Shown here: one piece after another, positions 1-7,898 of the stretch
Layout: each line of letters starts with the position of its first letter
How positions within the stretch are numbered: position 1 is the stretch's first letter
NCBI GenBank assembly: GCA_013298505.1
Contig: JAAFHY010000009.1
Coordinates: 1 to 64,000 of the forward strand
Source of the DNA: Cytophagales bacterium
GTDB taxonomy: Bacteria > Bacteroidota > Bacteroidia > Cytophagales > Cyclobacteriaceae
Length of the DNA stretch: 64,000 nucleotides
Direction: 5' to 3'
The notes under the pieces: generated by a model
The model's input: the letters and a program-made list of their open reading frames with translations, nothing else
What the model was told of the DNA's origin: nothing
Database searches by the model: none
Translations under genes and position numbers: made by a program

Positions 1-735
1 CCAGTTTTTAGTGGCAGCGCATCTCCACTAAGTTTTGCTACTAAAAGTTTTCAAGGGGCAAATAACTTCCGTGTAAGCGATTTGCCAACGATAAATGTGG
101 TGCTAATCACCCACGATCACTACGATCATCTTGATTACAAAACGATTCTTGAACTGAGACCAAAGGCCAATTTATTCTGTACTTCATTAGGTGTAGGCGC
201 TCATTTAGAGCGATGGGGAGTTGATCCAAAAAAAATTGTTGAGTTTGATTGGTGGGAGAGCAAATTGATGTTTGAGACAATAAAACTAACGGCTGCACCC
301 GCGCGACATTTTTCAGGCCGAAGTTTTAAACAGCATAAAACACTTTGGTCATCTTTTGTTTTAAAAACAGTGAACCACTCATTGTATTTAGGGGGCGACT
401 CTGGCTACGATACCCACTTCAAAACCATTGGCGAAAAATTGGGGCCTTTTGATATTGCTATATTAGAGTGTGGACAATACAATGAAGGGTGGCCATTAAT
501 CCACATGATGCCCGAAGAAACCGTTCGAGCTACCTTAGACTTAAAAGCTGCTGTTTTGATGCCCGTACATTGGGGCAAATTTAAGCTCTCTTTGCACCCG
601 TGGAAGGAGCCCATTGAGCATGCGAGCCACGAAGCACTCGCAAAAAATGTAGCGATTGTTACGCCAAAAATAGGTGAGCCTGTTTTATTGAACGCTCACT
701 ATCCGCAAAGCCAGTGGTGGAAGGAAGTTGACTAG
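1..735 (+). CDS. MBL-fold metal-dependent hydrolase, UlaG/NAPE-PLD-like (5' partial)
   Basis: The reading frame is open from base 1, so the gene enters from outside the window. The track start at 82 is an internal TTG codon. The translated edge reads PVFSGSASPLSF, then about 22 residues on DLPTINVVLITHDHYDHLD, the HxHxDH zinc motif of metallo-beta-lactamase-fold enzymes. Downstream GGDSGYD and MPVHWGKF supply further metal-ligand positions typical of the UlaG/NAPE-PLD branch (L-ascorbate-6-phosphate lactonase or N-acyl-phosphatidylethanolamine phospholipase D). The substrate cannot be read from sequence. The protein is probably cytoplasmic, but its N-terminus is missing, so a lipobox or signal cannot be excluded. 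A palindromic repeat follows the stop by about 20 bases. Confidence 0.85.
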   Translation, partial: PVFSGSASPLSFATKSFQGANNFRVSDLPTINVVLITHDHYDHLDYKTILELRPKANLFCTSLGVGAHLERWGVDPKKIVEFDWWESKLMFETIKLTAAPARHFSGRSFKQHKTLWSSFVLKTVNHSLYLGGDSGYDTHFKTIGEKLGPFDIAILECGQYNEGWPLIHMMPEETVRATLDLKAAVLMPVHWGKFKLSLHPWKEPIEHASHEALAKNVAIVTPKIGEPVLLNAHYPQSQWWKEVD

Positions 736-757
736 AAGCGATCTTAAAAAATACTAC

Positions 758-829
758 GTCTTTGCGAACGAAGTGAAGCAATCTCCTATCGGGAAGCAAA
801 AAAGGGATTCAGTCCTCCCTCGCAAAGAC
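758..829. repeat. Imperfect palindromic intergenic repeat (gtctttgcga type)
   Basis: The arms GTCTTTGCGA (758-767) and TCGCAAAGAC (820-829) are perfect inverted copies around a segment containing GAAGTGAAGCAATCTC. This arrangement resembles widespread REP-like elements of Bacteroidota and some other phyla. It sits between the MBL gene and the MarR promoter and has no T-run typical of a terminator. Confidence 0.65.
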
Positions 830-877
830 AGTAATTTATTATTTTTGAGATGACTCATTGTAATTCAGTTCTTGACA

Positions 878-912
878 TTTGATTGTAGCTACAACAATAG
901 TAGCTACCTTTG
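878..912 (+). promoter_or_regulatory. marR promoter with perfect TTGTAGCTACAA operator
   Basis: A Bacteroidota-type promoter is visible as TTTG at 878-881 and TAccTTTG at 905-912, 23 bases apart. Between them lies the perfect 12-base palindrome TTGTAGCTACAA (883-894). A second GTAGCTAC core is at 900-907, overlapping the -7 box. Binding of the MarR product here would block its own transcription (inference). The -7 box ends only 5 bases before the ATG at 918, so the transcript may be leaderless. Confidence 0.6.
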
Positions 913-917
913 CAGCC

Positions 918-1367
918 ATGTCGCTAGAGCAAGATATCAAACAAGAGAAGTTCAGCAATGAATTTCATAAGATGGCGATCAACATCATGTTTACGAGTAG
1001 TTGGCTACATAGTGGCAACTCGGCTAGGCTAAAAATACATGGCATCACACCTGAGCAATATAACGTACTCCGGATTTTACGAGGGAGCCATCCTACCAAA
1101 ATGATGTTGGCAGAGATTACCGAGCGCATGATTGATAAAAGCAGTAACTGCACGCGCCTGGTTGAAAAGCTTAGATTAAAATCACTGGTGCAGCGAGAAA
1201 TTTGCGCAAACAATCGTAGACAAGTAGATATAAGCATCTCACCAAAGGGTTTAGCGGTTTTAAAAAAAATTGATGGCGAAGCCGACCGATGGATATCTTC
1301 CTTACAGAACATCAGCGCAACAGAAGCAAAACAGTTGAACAAGTTACTAGACAAGTTAAGAGGCTAG
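918..1367 (+). CDS. MarR-family winged-helix transcriptional regulator
   Basis: The protein is about 149 residues from ATG 918 (MSLEQD). The track start at 879 is a TTG inside the promoter and is rejected. The MarR layout is visible: a first helix, then GITPEQYNVLRILRG, a recognition region with MIDKSSNCTRLVEKL, and a wing region NRRQVDISISPKGLAVLKKID. MarR proteins are dimeric repressors that release DNA on binding small phenolic or oxidising ligands. The palindrome directly upstream suggests autoregulation. A related palindrome lies 32 kb away before the pirin cluster. No neighbouring enzyme is obviously co-transcribed, because the next gene has its own promoter-like box. Confidence 0.9.
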   Translation: MSLEQDIKQEKFSNEFHKMAINIMFTSSWLHSGNSARLKIHGITPEQYNVLRILRGSHPTKMMLAEITERMIDKSSNCTRLVEKLRLKSLVQREICANNRRQVDISISPKGLAVLKKIDGEADRWISSLQNISATEAKQLNKLLDKLRG

Positions 1368-1421
1368 GAGCGATGTCGGTAAAGTGTTTTTAAATTTTTA
1401 AAAACCGCGTAGTTTTACAGG

Positions 1422-3665
1422 ATGCAAGATTTCCTTTCGGCTGCAGCGCGATTCATTAACACCACAGCTAGCCATATTTTTTTAACGGGCAAAGCAGGCA
1501 CAGGGAAAACCACTTTCTTAAAAAATCTACCGGCACTCACTCACAAAAATCATATTGTGGTTGCACCAACGGGTATTGCTGCATTAAATGCAGGTGGAGT
1601 TACTATTCATTCACAATTTCTGTTGCCGCCCTTTACTTTTTTACCCGATCGTTTCTTGCCCGATGATTTTTCAGAAGGCAGTAGACTTATCAATCAAAAC
1701 ACGCTTGCAAGAAAACACCCGCTAAATAGCGTTCGCAAACAAGTGTTACGATCTATCGATTTATTGGTTATTGATGAGGTAAGTATGCTACGGTCAGATT
1801 TACTGGATGCGATTGATTATCGGATGAAAGCAGCCAAAGGAAATTTTAGGCAAAGTTTTGGTGGCGTGCAGGTACTCTTCATAGGAGACTTGTATCAGTT
1901 GCCCCCAGTAGTGAAGAATGAGGAATGGATGATTTTGCAAAAGTACTATAACAGCCCTTGGTTTTATGAAGCGAAAGCATTACAAGCAGAGCCCCTTGTA
2001 TATATTGAACTCGATAAAATATTTCGCCAACACGATCAGCAGTTTATTGACATACTTAACAACCTTAGAAATAATTCAGCAACACAACAAGATATCGACT
2101 TACTGAATCAGCATGTTAAATCACCCAATGAAATACAAAAGCTAACAGACGTAATAACACTCACTACACACAACTACAAAGCAGACGAGCTCAATCAAAA
2201 GGAATTGAAGAGCTTAACTTCCGCATCTCACTTTGTTGATGCCCACATAGAGGGCGATTTTCCGGAGTGGAATTACCCCGTGCAGGCAACCATCGAGTTA
2301 AAAGAAGGTGCTCAAATTATGTTCGTACGAAACGATAATGAAAGCAAAGTATATTTCAACGGAAAATTGGCCACCGTTAAAGAAATTAAAGACGACAAGG
2401 TGTGGGTAGAACTTTCAGATTCGCGAACACGCTATCAGCTAAAAAGAGAACGATGGGAAAACAAACGCTATACCATTAGCGAGGGAAGCAACTTAGAAGA
2501 TGAAGTGATTGGTTCTTTTGAGCAGTACCCAGTAAAGCTGGCGTGGGCTATTACGGTGCACAAAAGCCAAGGTTTAACATTCGATAAGGCGATCATCGAT
2601 GTAGGCCAAGCATTTGCAGATGGCCAGGTGTATGTGGCATTATCACGTTTGCGTTCGTTAGATGGTCTGATTTTGAGAACACGTATTAATTCTTCGACTA
2701 TTAGCACCGATCAACAAGTGGTAGCATTTGCAAGGGAAAATCATAAGCCGCTTCAACTTGCCGATGTGATGAAAAATCGGCAACAAGAATTTATTAGCCA
2801 ACTCTTAGATCAAACATTTGATTTTACTTCCATCACAAAGGAACTAGACTACCTTCAAAAAAACCATCGTGAAGAGCAGTTTTCAGAAGAAACCATGAAG
2901 CCCGTGCTTCAACAAATCACTGAGTCGTTAGAGACTGAAAAAATAAATACAGATCGGTTTAGAAGGCAGTTGCTTGATTTGCTAGTTGCCAGCGATACAA
3001 TCTTTTTGCATCAACGCCTACTAAAAGGCAGTGCCTACTACAGAACAATTGTTATTGATATTCTAAAAAAGCTACTGGCGCATATTGAATTAATGCGGGC
3101 TAAAAAGAAAACCAAAACATATTTAAGCCAATTGACGGAAATAGACCAAATTCTTAGCAAAAAGCTCGAAGAAATTGATAAGGCTGTTTACTTGGTTGAT
3201 GCGATACTAACCGGAGAGGAAAAAATTGATTTATCAGCCTTAACAAAATTACGTGCCATCGAACGAACAAAGATTTTGGTGGAAGTAAAGAAAGAGATTC
3301 CATCTGCTTCTTATACCGATCCTAAAAGAAGAAAAAAGAGCAGCGGCACCAAAAGGAAATCGGATGGCACAAATACCTATGACTTGACAATAGAGTTACT
3401 AAATAAAGGCCTTAGTGCAGAGCAAATATCCCACGAGCGAAAGCTAACGGTTGGCACAATCGAAACGCATTTAGCAAAGGCAGTTGCTGAAGATAAAGTG
3501 AGTATTTTTTCTTTTATGCAAGAAGGTGCCGTTATGGAAATTGTTAATGCCTATCGACAACTTCCAGCCGAAGCAACATCCAAAGATTTATACGAATGGC
3601 TTAAAAGCAAGTATGGATATGGCCAACTACGGGCGGCAATGGCTTATTCAAAGAAGGTGAGCTAG
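1422..3665 (+). CDS. PIF1-like superfamily 1 helicase with C-terminal helix-turn-helix domain
   Basis: This is an ATP-dependent DNA helicase of the PIF1/RecD2-like group, 747 residues. Walker A is GKAGTGKT at residues 23-30 and Walker B LLVIDEVSM at about 114-122. Motif III-like FIGDLYQLPPV and the late helicase motifs VHKSQGLTFD and GQVYVALSRLR follow. After about residue 450 there is a helical region. The last 90 residues carry a helix-turn-helix (GLSAEQISHERKLTVGTIETHL) like the HTH_40 module found after RecQ or helicase cores, joined by a lysine-rich linker. A TAgtTTTA box at 1410-1417 lies 4 bases before the ATG, so transcription may be leaderless. The in vivo role (fork restart or G-quadruplex removal in homologues) is not shown here. 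Confidence 0.9.
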   Translation: MQDFLSAAARFINTTASHIFLTGKAGTGKTTFLKNLPALTHKNHIVVAPTGIAALNAGGVTIHSQFLLPPFTFLPDRFLPDDFSEGSRLINQNTLARKHPLNSVRKQVLRSIDLLVIDEVSMLRSDLLDAIDYRMKAAKGNFRQSFGGVQVLFIGDLYQLPPVVKNEEWMILQKYYNSPWFYEAKALQAEPLVYIELDKIFRQHDQQFIDILNNLRNNSATQQDIDLLNQHVKSPNEIQKLTDVITLTTHNYKADELNQKELKSLTSASHFVDAHIEGDFPEWNYPVQATIELKEGAQIMFVRNDNESKVYFNGKLATVKEIKDDKVWVELSDSRTRYQLKRERWENKRYTISEGSNLEDEVIGSFEQYPVKLAWAITVHKSQGLTFDKAIIDVGQAFADGQVYVALSRLRSLDGLILRTRINSSTISTDQQVVAFARENHKPLQLADVMKNRQQEFISQLLDQTFDFTSITKELDYLQKNHREEQFSEETMKPVLQQITESLETEKINTDRFRRQLLDLLVASDTIFLHQRLLKGSAYYRTIVIDILKKLLAHIELMRAKKKTKTYLSQLTEIDQILSKKLEEIDKAVYLVDAILTGEEKIDLSALTKLRAIERTKILVEVKKEIPSASYTDPKRRKKSSGTKRKSDGTNTYDLTIELLNKGLSAEQISHERKLTVGTIETHLAKAVAEDKVSIFSFMQEGAVMEIVNAYRQLPAEATSKDLYEWLKSKYGYGQLRAAMAYSKKVS

Positions 3666-3858
3666 CGACCGATTTGATTTTACCTAGCTGGCCTTTAAAT
3701 TTAAAATGCGTACCTTCGTAAAATCAATTCTTCAAATCCTGCCTGAAGGCATCTAACTCACTTCACTAGATGTCCCTCGTACTCGGTTTTTTCAATTGAA
3801 TGGAACCAAAAATACCAATTAGGTAGTTCCATGTTGTATTTTTTTGATTTACCGTATT

Positions 3859-4719
3859 ATGAGACAACTAAAGATCGTAAAGCAGATCACCAACCGCGAG
3901 AACCAATCGCTGGATAAATACCTGCAAGAAATTGGCAAAGTAGATTTGATAACTTCTGAAATGGAGGTAGAGCTGGCAAAGCGAATTCGCGAAGGCGATC
4001 AGATGGCACTAGAGAAATTGACAAAAGCCAATTTGCGTTTCGTGGTTTCGGTAGCCAAGCAATACCAGAACAATGGATTAACATTAGGCGATTTGATAAA
4101 CGAGGGCAATGTGGGTTTGATTAAGGCTGCCAGTCGTTTTGATGAAAAGCGCGGTTTTAAGTTTATTTCGTATGCAGTTTGGTGGATTCGCCAATCCATT
4201 CTTCAGGCATTGGCCGAGCAATCGAGGGTGGTACGGTTGCCGCTCAATAGAGTAGGTTCATTGCATAAAGTAGCCAAAACATTTTCGGAGCTAGAGCAGA
4301 AATTTCAGCGCGAGCCATCGCCCGAAGAGTTGGCAGAAATTATGCAGGTTACCACCGAAGAAGTAGAGAACACTTTGCGCTTGGGCGGCCGCCATATTTC
4401 TGTAGACGCCCCTTTTGTGCAGGGTGAAGAAAACAACTTGCTCGATGTACTGACTAACCAAACAGAAGAAACGCCCGATGGAGATTTAATGCGCGATTCG
4501 TTGCGCAGCGAGGTGGCCCGCGTATTGGCTACATTGCCTGCCCGAGAGTCGGAAGTAATTTCGTACTTTTTTGGCCTTAATGGAACACGCTCAATGACCT
4601 TAGAAGAAATCGGATTGAAATTTAGCTTAACCCGAGAGCGCGTGCGACAGATAAAAGAAAAAGCTACCAGGCGCTTACGCGATACGGCACGCAGCAAAGC
4701 ACTAAAAACATATCTTTGA
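3859..4719 (+). CDS. rpoD: Primary RNA polymerase sigma factor (sigma-70 family, RpoD/SigA)
   Basis: The protein is 286 residues from ATG 3859 (MRQLKIVKQ). The track start at 3844 is a TTG and is less likely. It begins directly with region 1.2 ([27 protein letters not shown]) and lacks region 1.1, as is usual for the Bacteroidota housekeeping sigma. Region 2 contains [12 protein letters not shown] and [10 protein letters not shown], the core-binding and -10 melting segments. Region 3 starts at about residue 165. Region 4 ends with the helix-turn-helix [29 protein letters not shown]. This factor would recognise the TAnnTTTG promoters seen across the window. The gene is monocistronic or leads into the hypothetical gene 19 bases downstream. 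Confidence 0.95.
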   Translation: MRQLKIVKQITNRENQSLDKYLQEIGKVDLITSEMEVELAKRIREGDQMALEKLTKANLRFVVSVAKQYQNNGLTLGDLINEGNVGLIKAASRFDEKRGFKFISYAVWWIRQSILQALAEQSRVVRLPLNRVGSLHKVAKTFSELEQKFQREPSPEELAEIMQVTTEEVENTLRLGGRHISVDAPFVQGEENNLLDVLTNQTEETPDGDLMRDSLRSEVARVLATLPARESEVISYFFGLNGTRSMTLEEIGLKFSLTRERVRQIKEKATRRLRDTARSKALKTYL

Positions 4720-4738
4720 TAATTAATTAGCCAACCCT

Positions 4739-5107
4739 ATGAACTACACCTCATTCGATTCCATGGCCACCAAGCCATATATTCCGTTATGGATCAAGTA
4801 TCGCCCCGCCATTTTACAAATGATGGTAGCCTCAGCCGAGACTCCTCAGCAATACAAATTATTTGCTCACGAATTCAAATCATTAAACCCAAAAGGAAAA
4901 GGTGTATACTCTTTTACCTTAGAAGTGGCGAAGGGAAAAGCTACTAATAAGACCAAGACTTCAATACCAGCTACTGATTTACTTAACTTACTTCAATCGA
5001 GCCGCAAAGCCATGGAGCTAATGGCCGAAACTGAATTTAAGTTTGTGCTCGATAAGCAATTTATTCTGCATGTATCAAGAGTGGAAAAAACGATAGAACC
5101 AGTTTAA
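4739..5107 (+). CDS. Hypothetical protein, Bacteroidota-type
   Basis: This 122-residue soluble protein has no signal peptide or membrane segment and no family I recognise. It starts 19 bases after the sigma factor stop. It is followed after 1 base by the CsbD-like gene, which suggests a co-transcribed pair or trio. The sequence is lysine-rich in the middle (PKGKGVYSFTLEVAKGKATNK) and ends in a strand-like segment (EFKFVLDKQFILHVSRVE). The codon use looks like that of its neighbours. No function is proposed. Confidence 0.7.
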   Translation: MNYTSFDSMATKPYIPLWIKYRPAILQMMVASAETPQQYKLFAHEFKSLNPKGKGVYSFTLEVAKGKATNKTKTSIPATDLLNLLQSSRKAMELMAETEFKFVLDKQFILHVSRVEKTIEPV

Positions 5108-5108
5108 C

Positions 5109-5294
5109 GTGAATATCGTACGAAGCTGGCGCGAGCAAAAAATATTATTGAAGCGATTGTTTCCCACTCTGTCTGATGAAGATTTCGTTCTAGAAAACGA
5201 AAGCAGAGATAATATGCTTAGGCAATTGCAAGTAAAATTGAATAAAACCAAAGAAGAACTCGATATCATCTTCGTTCAATTGCAATACCTTTAA
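5109..5294 (+). CDS. Small CsbD-like protein (GTG start)
   Basis: This 61-residue protein starts with GTG one base after the previous stop, consistent with translational coupling. The pattern WREQKILLKRLFPTLSDEDF, then a charged link, then LRQLQVKLNKTKEELD parallels the CsbD general-stress fold (WxxxKGxxKxxxxxLTDDDL, then LxGxLQxKxGxxKEEL). It departs from the consensus in lacking the usual glycines. CsbD-like proteins are induced by stress in other bacteria, with biochemical role unknown. The assignment is by pattern only. Confidence 0.5.
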   Translation: MNIVRSWREQKILLKRLFPTLSDEDFVLENESRDNMLRQLQVKLNKTKEELDIIFVQLQYL

Positions 5295-5390
5295 AACAGT
5301 TTTCCCTCTTACGCAACTGGCTCACGGCTGCTGACAAATTTCAATTTTGTCTCTTTTTGTGCTGGTTAGATTTTGCCGATAACTCGTATT

Positions 5391-5490
5391 TCTCCTATGA
5401 AAAAGCGACATCATAAAAGGTAACGCGTGCTTGCGTCAACTCATTTCTCATAGGGGTTTTTGCATTTTTACCTATGAAAATACCCTACTT
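5391..5490 (+). other. Structured leader with alternative CCTATGA/TCATAGG pairings upstream of the SWIB gene
   Basis: The 295 bases between the CsbD-like stop and the SWIB start contain TCATAGG (5448-5454), preceded by CCTATGA at 5394-5400 and followed by CCTATGA at 5471-5477. The middle segment could pair with either, and TAGGG (5451-5455) can also pair with CCCTA (5483-5487). A small ACGC/GCGT hairpin lies inside the first loop. Two mutually exclusive stems plus T-rich stretches are compatible with an attenuator-like 5' UTR, but this is unproven. The rest of the gap shows nothing obvious. Confidence 0.3.
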
Positions 5491-5589
5491 ACGCTACTAT
5501 TGGCTGGTAAAAGTGCAATTCGTTGCCTCTGCATTGGGATAACTCAATTTTTTCAACTTACTTCGCATCCATTAAAACCAATTTTAGCT

Positions 5590-5940
5590 ATGGCAAAAAA
5601 AGCAGCAAAGAAAAAAGCAGCTCCTAAAAAGGCTGCAAAGAAAGCAGTAAAAAAGGCCGTGAAAAAGGCCGCTAAAAAATCTGCACGCAAACCAAATGCA
5701 GCCTTCATGGCAGCATTAAATCCTAGCGCAGCTCTTGGGGCAGTGGTAGGAAGCAAACCTCTTCCTAGAACTCAAATCATTAAAAAGATTTGGGAGTACA
5801 TCAAGAAGAACAAGCTACAAGACAGCAAAAACAAGAGAATGATCAATGCCGATGAAAAGTTGAAAGTACTTTTCGATGGCAAAAAGCAAATCTCTATGTT
5901 TGAGTTGGCTGTGGTAGTAAACAAACACGTGAAGAAATAA
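5590..5940 (+). CDS. SWIB/MDM2-domain protein with lysine/alanine-rich histone-H1-like tail
   Basis: The real product is 116 residues from ATG 5590 (MAKKAAKKKAAPKK). The track start 53 codons upstream lies in the structured leader and encodes no conserved sequence. Residues 1-35 are a KKAAKKA-type basic tail like bacterial histone H1 homologues, expected to bind DNA non-specifically. Residues about 50-116 form a SWIB domain (LPRTQIIKKIWEYIKKNKLQD, then LFDGKKQISMFELAVVVNKHV). SWIB domains occur in eukaryotic chromatin remodellers, chlamydial topoisomerase I fusions and some Bacteroidota. A role in nucleoid organisation is inferred. A strong terminator follows 19 bases after the stop. Confidence 0.88.
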   Translation: MAKKAAKKKAAPKKAAKKAVKKAVKKAAKKSARKPNAAFMAALNPSAALGAVVGSKPLPRTQIIKKIWEYIKKNKLQDSKNKRMINADEKLKVLFDGKKQISMFELAVVVNKHVKK

Positions 5941-5959
5941 TTCACCACCCAAAGCAGTA

Positions 5960-6006
5960 GAGCGCAAGTCAGTGGGTTTCCATTTGAGTTGCGCTCTTTG
6001 TTTTTA
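5960..6006 (+). terminator. Rho-independent terminator of the SWIB gene
   Basis: A perfect 8-base stem GAGCGCAA (5960-5967) / TTGCGCTC (5989-5996) is followed by TTTGTTTTT. The loop is 21 bases. It lies between convergent genes and has a T-run only on the plus strand. Confidence 0.8.
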
Positions 6007-6023
6007 GTAGCCTATTTTCAGGA

Positions 6024-7082
6024 TTAAAGCTTTGCCCTTAGTAGTTTATCTTCAAACACGCACCCAATAAATAATTCGCCTTTGTAATGCACGGCAACGC
6101 TAGAACCCGAAATCTCTTGCCCATCGTTTAAGTATACTTCTGCTACTTCATATTCATCGCCTCCATTTTTTGGTCTGAGTTTAAAAACTTGCGAAGGAGA
6201 TTTTTTTGAAGAGTCAGTCGCATGACCAATAAATTTTAACATCTGTGGGTGCGAGCCAATCCATAAATTATCTTGCTCGTCAACAGAAATGTTATCCAAT
6301 CCAGATGATAGATTTAATTTGCTCGTTAAAGTAATCTTGCCAGTATCTTTATTTCTATCGAACGTAAGTAGTTCGCGACCAGTAGTGTGTGTTAGGTACA
6401 GTCGTGATCCATCGTTTGAAATGTTTACGCCATTGCCATAGCTTAAGCCTTCGTAGGCTTTGGTAAGCTGTGTTCCATCAAAATAAAGCAAGTACGATAA
6501 GGGTATGCGTAGGTAATCCTCAAATTTTCTCAATGCTCCCTTTTGTGTTCCGTGGTCGTTGGTTACATAAAACTCATCTGTGTCTATACCTACCACATCG
6601 TTGGGGCAGCACATGGTTGCATCGGCATACGATTTTTGATGATAGAGCGTGTCATTCTTAAATTCGAAAAGCTCAATGTAATTTCCATCATCGTTGTGAT
6701 TCACTACAAACAAATAGTTCAGTACATTCTTTGAAAAGTACGATATTCCATGCGGTCTAAAAACACCTTTGTAGGTGGTAGGTATTTTTATCGGAGCGCT
6801 GCCCGAATCAAGTTGCAATAAATAAATACTGCCTTCTACCGATTCTCCTCTTAACTGCTTCCACCGATCGGTAGATGAAATAAAGAGTAGGCCTTTTTTG
6901 TAATCAACGTCCAAATCTTCTGTACCATACAGAGATCGGTAAATGGTTGTGACTTCTCCTGCCAAATGAGGATCGAGTTTTTTAAAAAATCCTGAGGCAT
7001 ACAGCGTGTGTATAATATACAATACGATTGCTATGATAAAGAGCCACAGACTAATTTTAAGCTTAGATTTCATTGGGAGCAT
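6024..7082 (-). CDS. Paraoxonase/arylesterase (PON-family) six-bladed propeller, membrane-anchored
   Basis: This 352-residue protein has an uncleaved N-terminal hydrophobic helix (about residues 9-30) as in mammalian PON1. Conserved PON segments are GTEDLDV (E55, D56), RPHGIS (H111), VVNHND (H129), PNDVVG (N161, D162), YVTNDH, NGVNIS (N220), LDNISVD (D263, N264) and the C-terminal YKGELFIGCVF. These match the calcium-binding and catalytic positions I recall from PON1 (E53, D54, N168, D169, N224, D269, N270, H115, H134). Family members hydrolyse lactones and aryl esters. ATG 7073 (MKSKLK) is an equally plausible start. It lies 30 bases after the LytTR regulator and is probably the last gene of that operon. 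Confidence 0.85.
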   Translation of the reverse strand: MLPMKSKLKISLWLFIIAIVLYIIHTLYASGFFKKLDPHLAGEVTTIYRSLYGTEDLDVDYKKGLLFISSTDRWKQLRGESVEGSIYLLQLDSGSAPIKIPTTYKGVFRPHGISYFSKNVLNYLFVVNHNDDGNYIELFEFKNDTLYHQKSYADATMCCPNDVVGIDTDEFYVTNDHGTQKGALRKFEDYLRIPLSYLLYFDGTQLTKAYEGLSYGNGVNISNDGSRLYLTHTTGRELLTFDRNKDTGKITLTSKLNLSSGLDNISVDEQDNLWIGSHPQMLKFIGHATDSSKKSPSQVFKLRPKNGGDEYEVAEVYLNDGQEISGSSVAVHYKGELFIGCVFEDKLLRAKL

Positions 7083-7112
7083 TTAATGAATTTGAATGCT
7101 AGCTTAAAAATA

Positions 7113-7898
7113 CTAATCTAGCCCGTCAAACCAATTTTTAAACTCACCTACTTTTTCACGGCTCACAATAATCTCTTTGTCCCAAACGGGCAGCGTAGTA
7201 ACTTTTAGGCGACTATTTGAGTAGGTTACTACATCTTGTATAAAAGCGATGTGAAGAATATACGAACGATTTGCACGAAAGAAATTTTTAGGTTGAAGCA
7301 CTTCTTCGAGCGATTCTAACGTAAAATCGATAATGAATTTCCGTAGTTGCGTAGTGATCAGATACACGTCTCGTCCATCGGCAAAGAAAAAGAGCACTTG
7401 ATCGATGGTAATAGAACGAATGTGGTCACCCACTTTTACCATAAAGCGCTCTTTGTAACTCTTGCCCGAATTTACTTCTGCCAGCTGTTTAATTTTATTT
7501 TGCTTTGCTTCGGTAGTAGCCATTTGTTCGCGAAGGTTTTCAAACTTCTGCAAGCTGCTGCTAAGGTCAGTAAACGTAACGGGCTTCAGCAGGTAGTCAA
7601 TGCTGTTTACTTTAAAAGCTTCGAGGGCATATTCGTTGTAAGCGGTTACGAAGATAACGGGCTTCTGCACCACAACCTCTTTGAAGATGTTAAAGCTGAG
7701 GCCATCTTTCAATTGGATGTCCATAAAAATCAAATCAATGGTTGCTTGATTTTCTTGAATCCAACGAACTGAGCTTTCAACTGAATCGCATATTGCTTTC
7801 ACTTTAATATCGGCACTGTAACGTTGCAGATAGCGCTCCAGCTTTTCGGCTGCTGGGGTTTCGTCTTCAACGAGTAAAACAGTTAGTGATAAGCTCAT
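7113..7898 (-). CDS. LytTR-family response regulator
   Basis: This 261-residue cytoplasmic regulator has a CheY-like receiver at residues 5-125 (VEDE acidic pair, phospho-acceptor D60 in FMDIQLKDG, switch T in FVTAYNEYA, K in LLKPV). A LytTR DNA-binding domain follows from about residue 155 (FMVKVGDHIRSI, then FFRANRSYILHI). Its start overlaps the stop of the degenerate kinase by 4 bases, so the three signalling genes are translationally coupled. The 30-base gap to the paraoxonase gene suggests co-transcription. LytTR domains usually bind two direct imperfect 9-base repeats, and none was identified here. Confidence 0.93.
   Translation of the reverse strand: MSLSLTVLLVEDETPAAEKLERYLQRYSADIKVKAICDSVESSVRWIQENQATIDLIFMDIQLKDGLSFNIFKEVVVQKPVIFVTAYNEYALEAFKVNSIDYLLKPVTFTDLSSSLQKFENLREQMATTEAKQNKIKQLAEVNSGKSYKERFMVKVGDHIRSITIDQVLFFFADGRDVYLITTQLRKFIIDFTLESLEEVLQPKNFFRANRSYILHIAFIQDVVTYSNSRLKVTTLPVWDKEIIVSREKVGEFKNWFDGLD

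Noticed and set aside
879-917. N-terminal extension of the MarR gene in the ORF track
   Set aside because: The TTG start lies inside the promoter and operator, so the added residues encode regulatory DNA.
3800-3832. TGGAAC...GTTCCA inverted repeat before rpoD as an operator
   Set aside because: Only six base pairs with a 20-base spacer in a gap without other support, so chance cannot be excluded.
5431-5589. 53-codon extension of the SWIB ORF
   Set aside because: It translates the structured leader, has no conserved pattern, and the lysine/alanine tail starts normally at ATG 5590.
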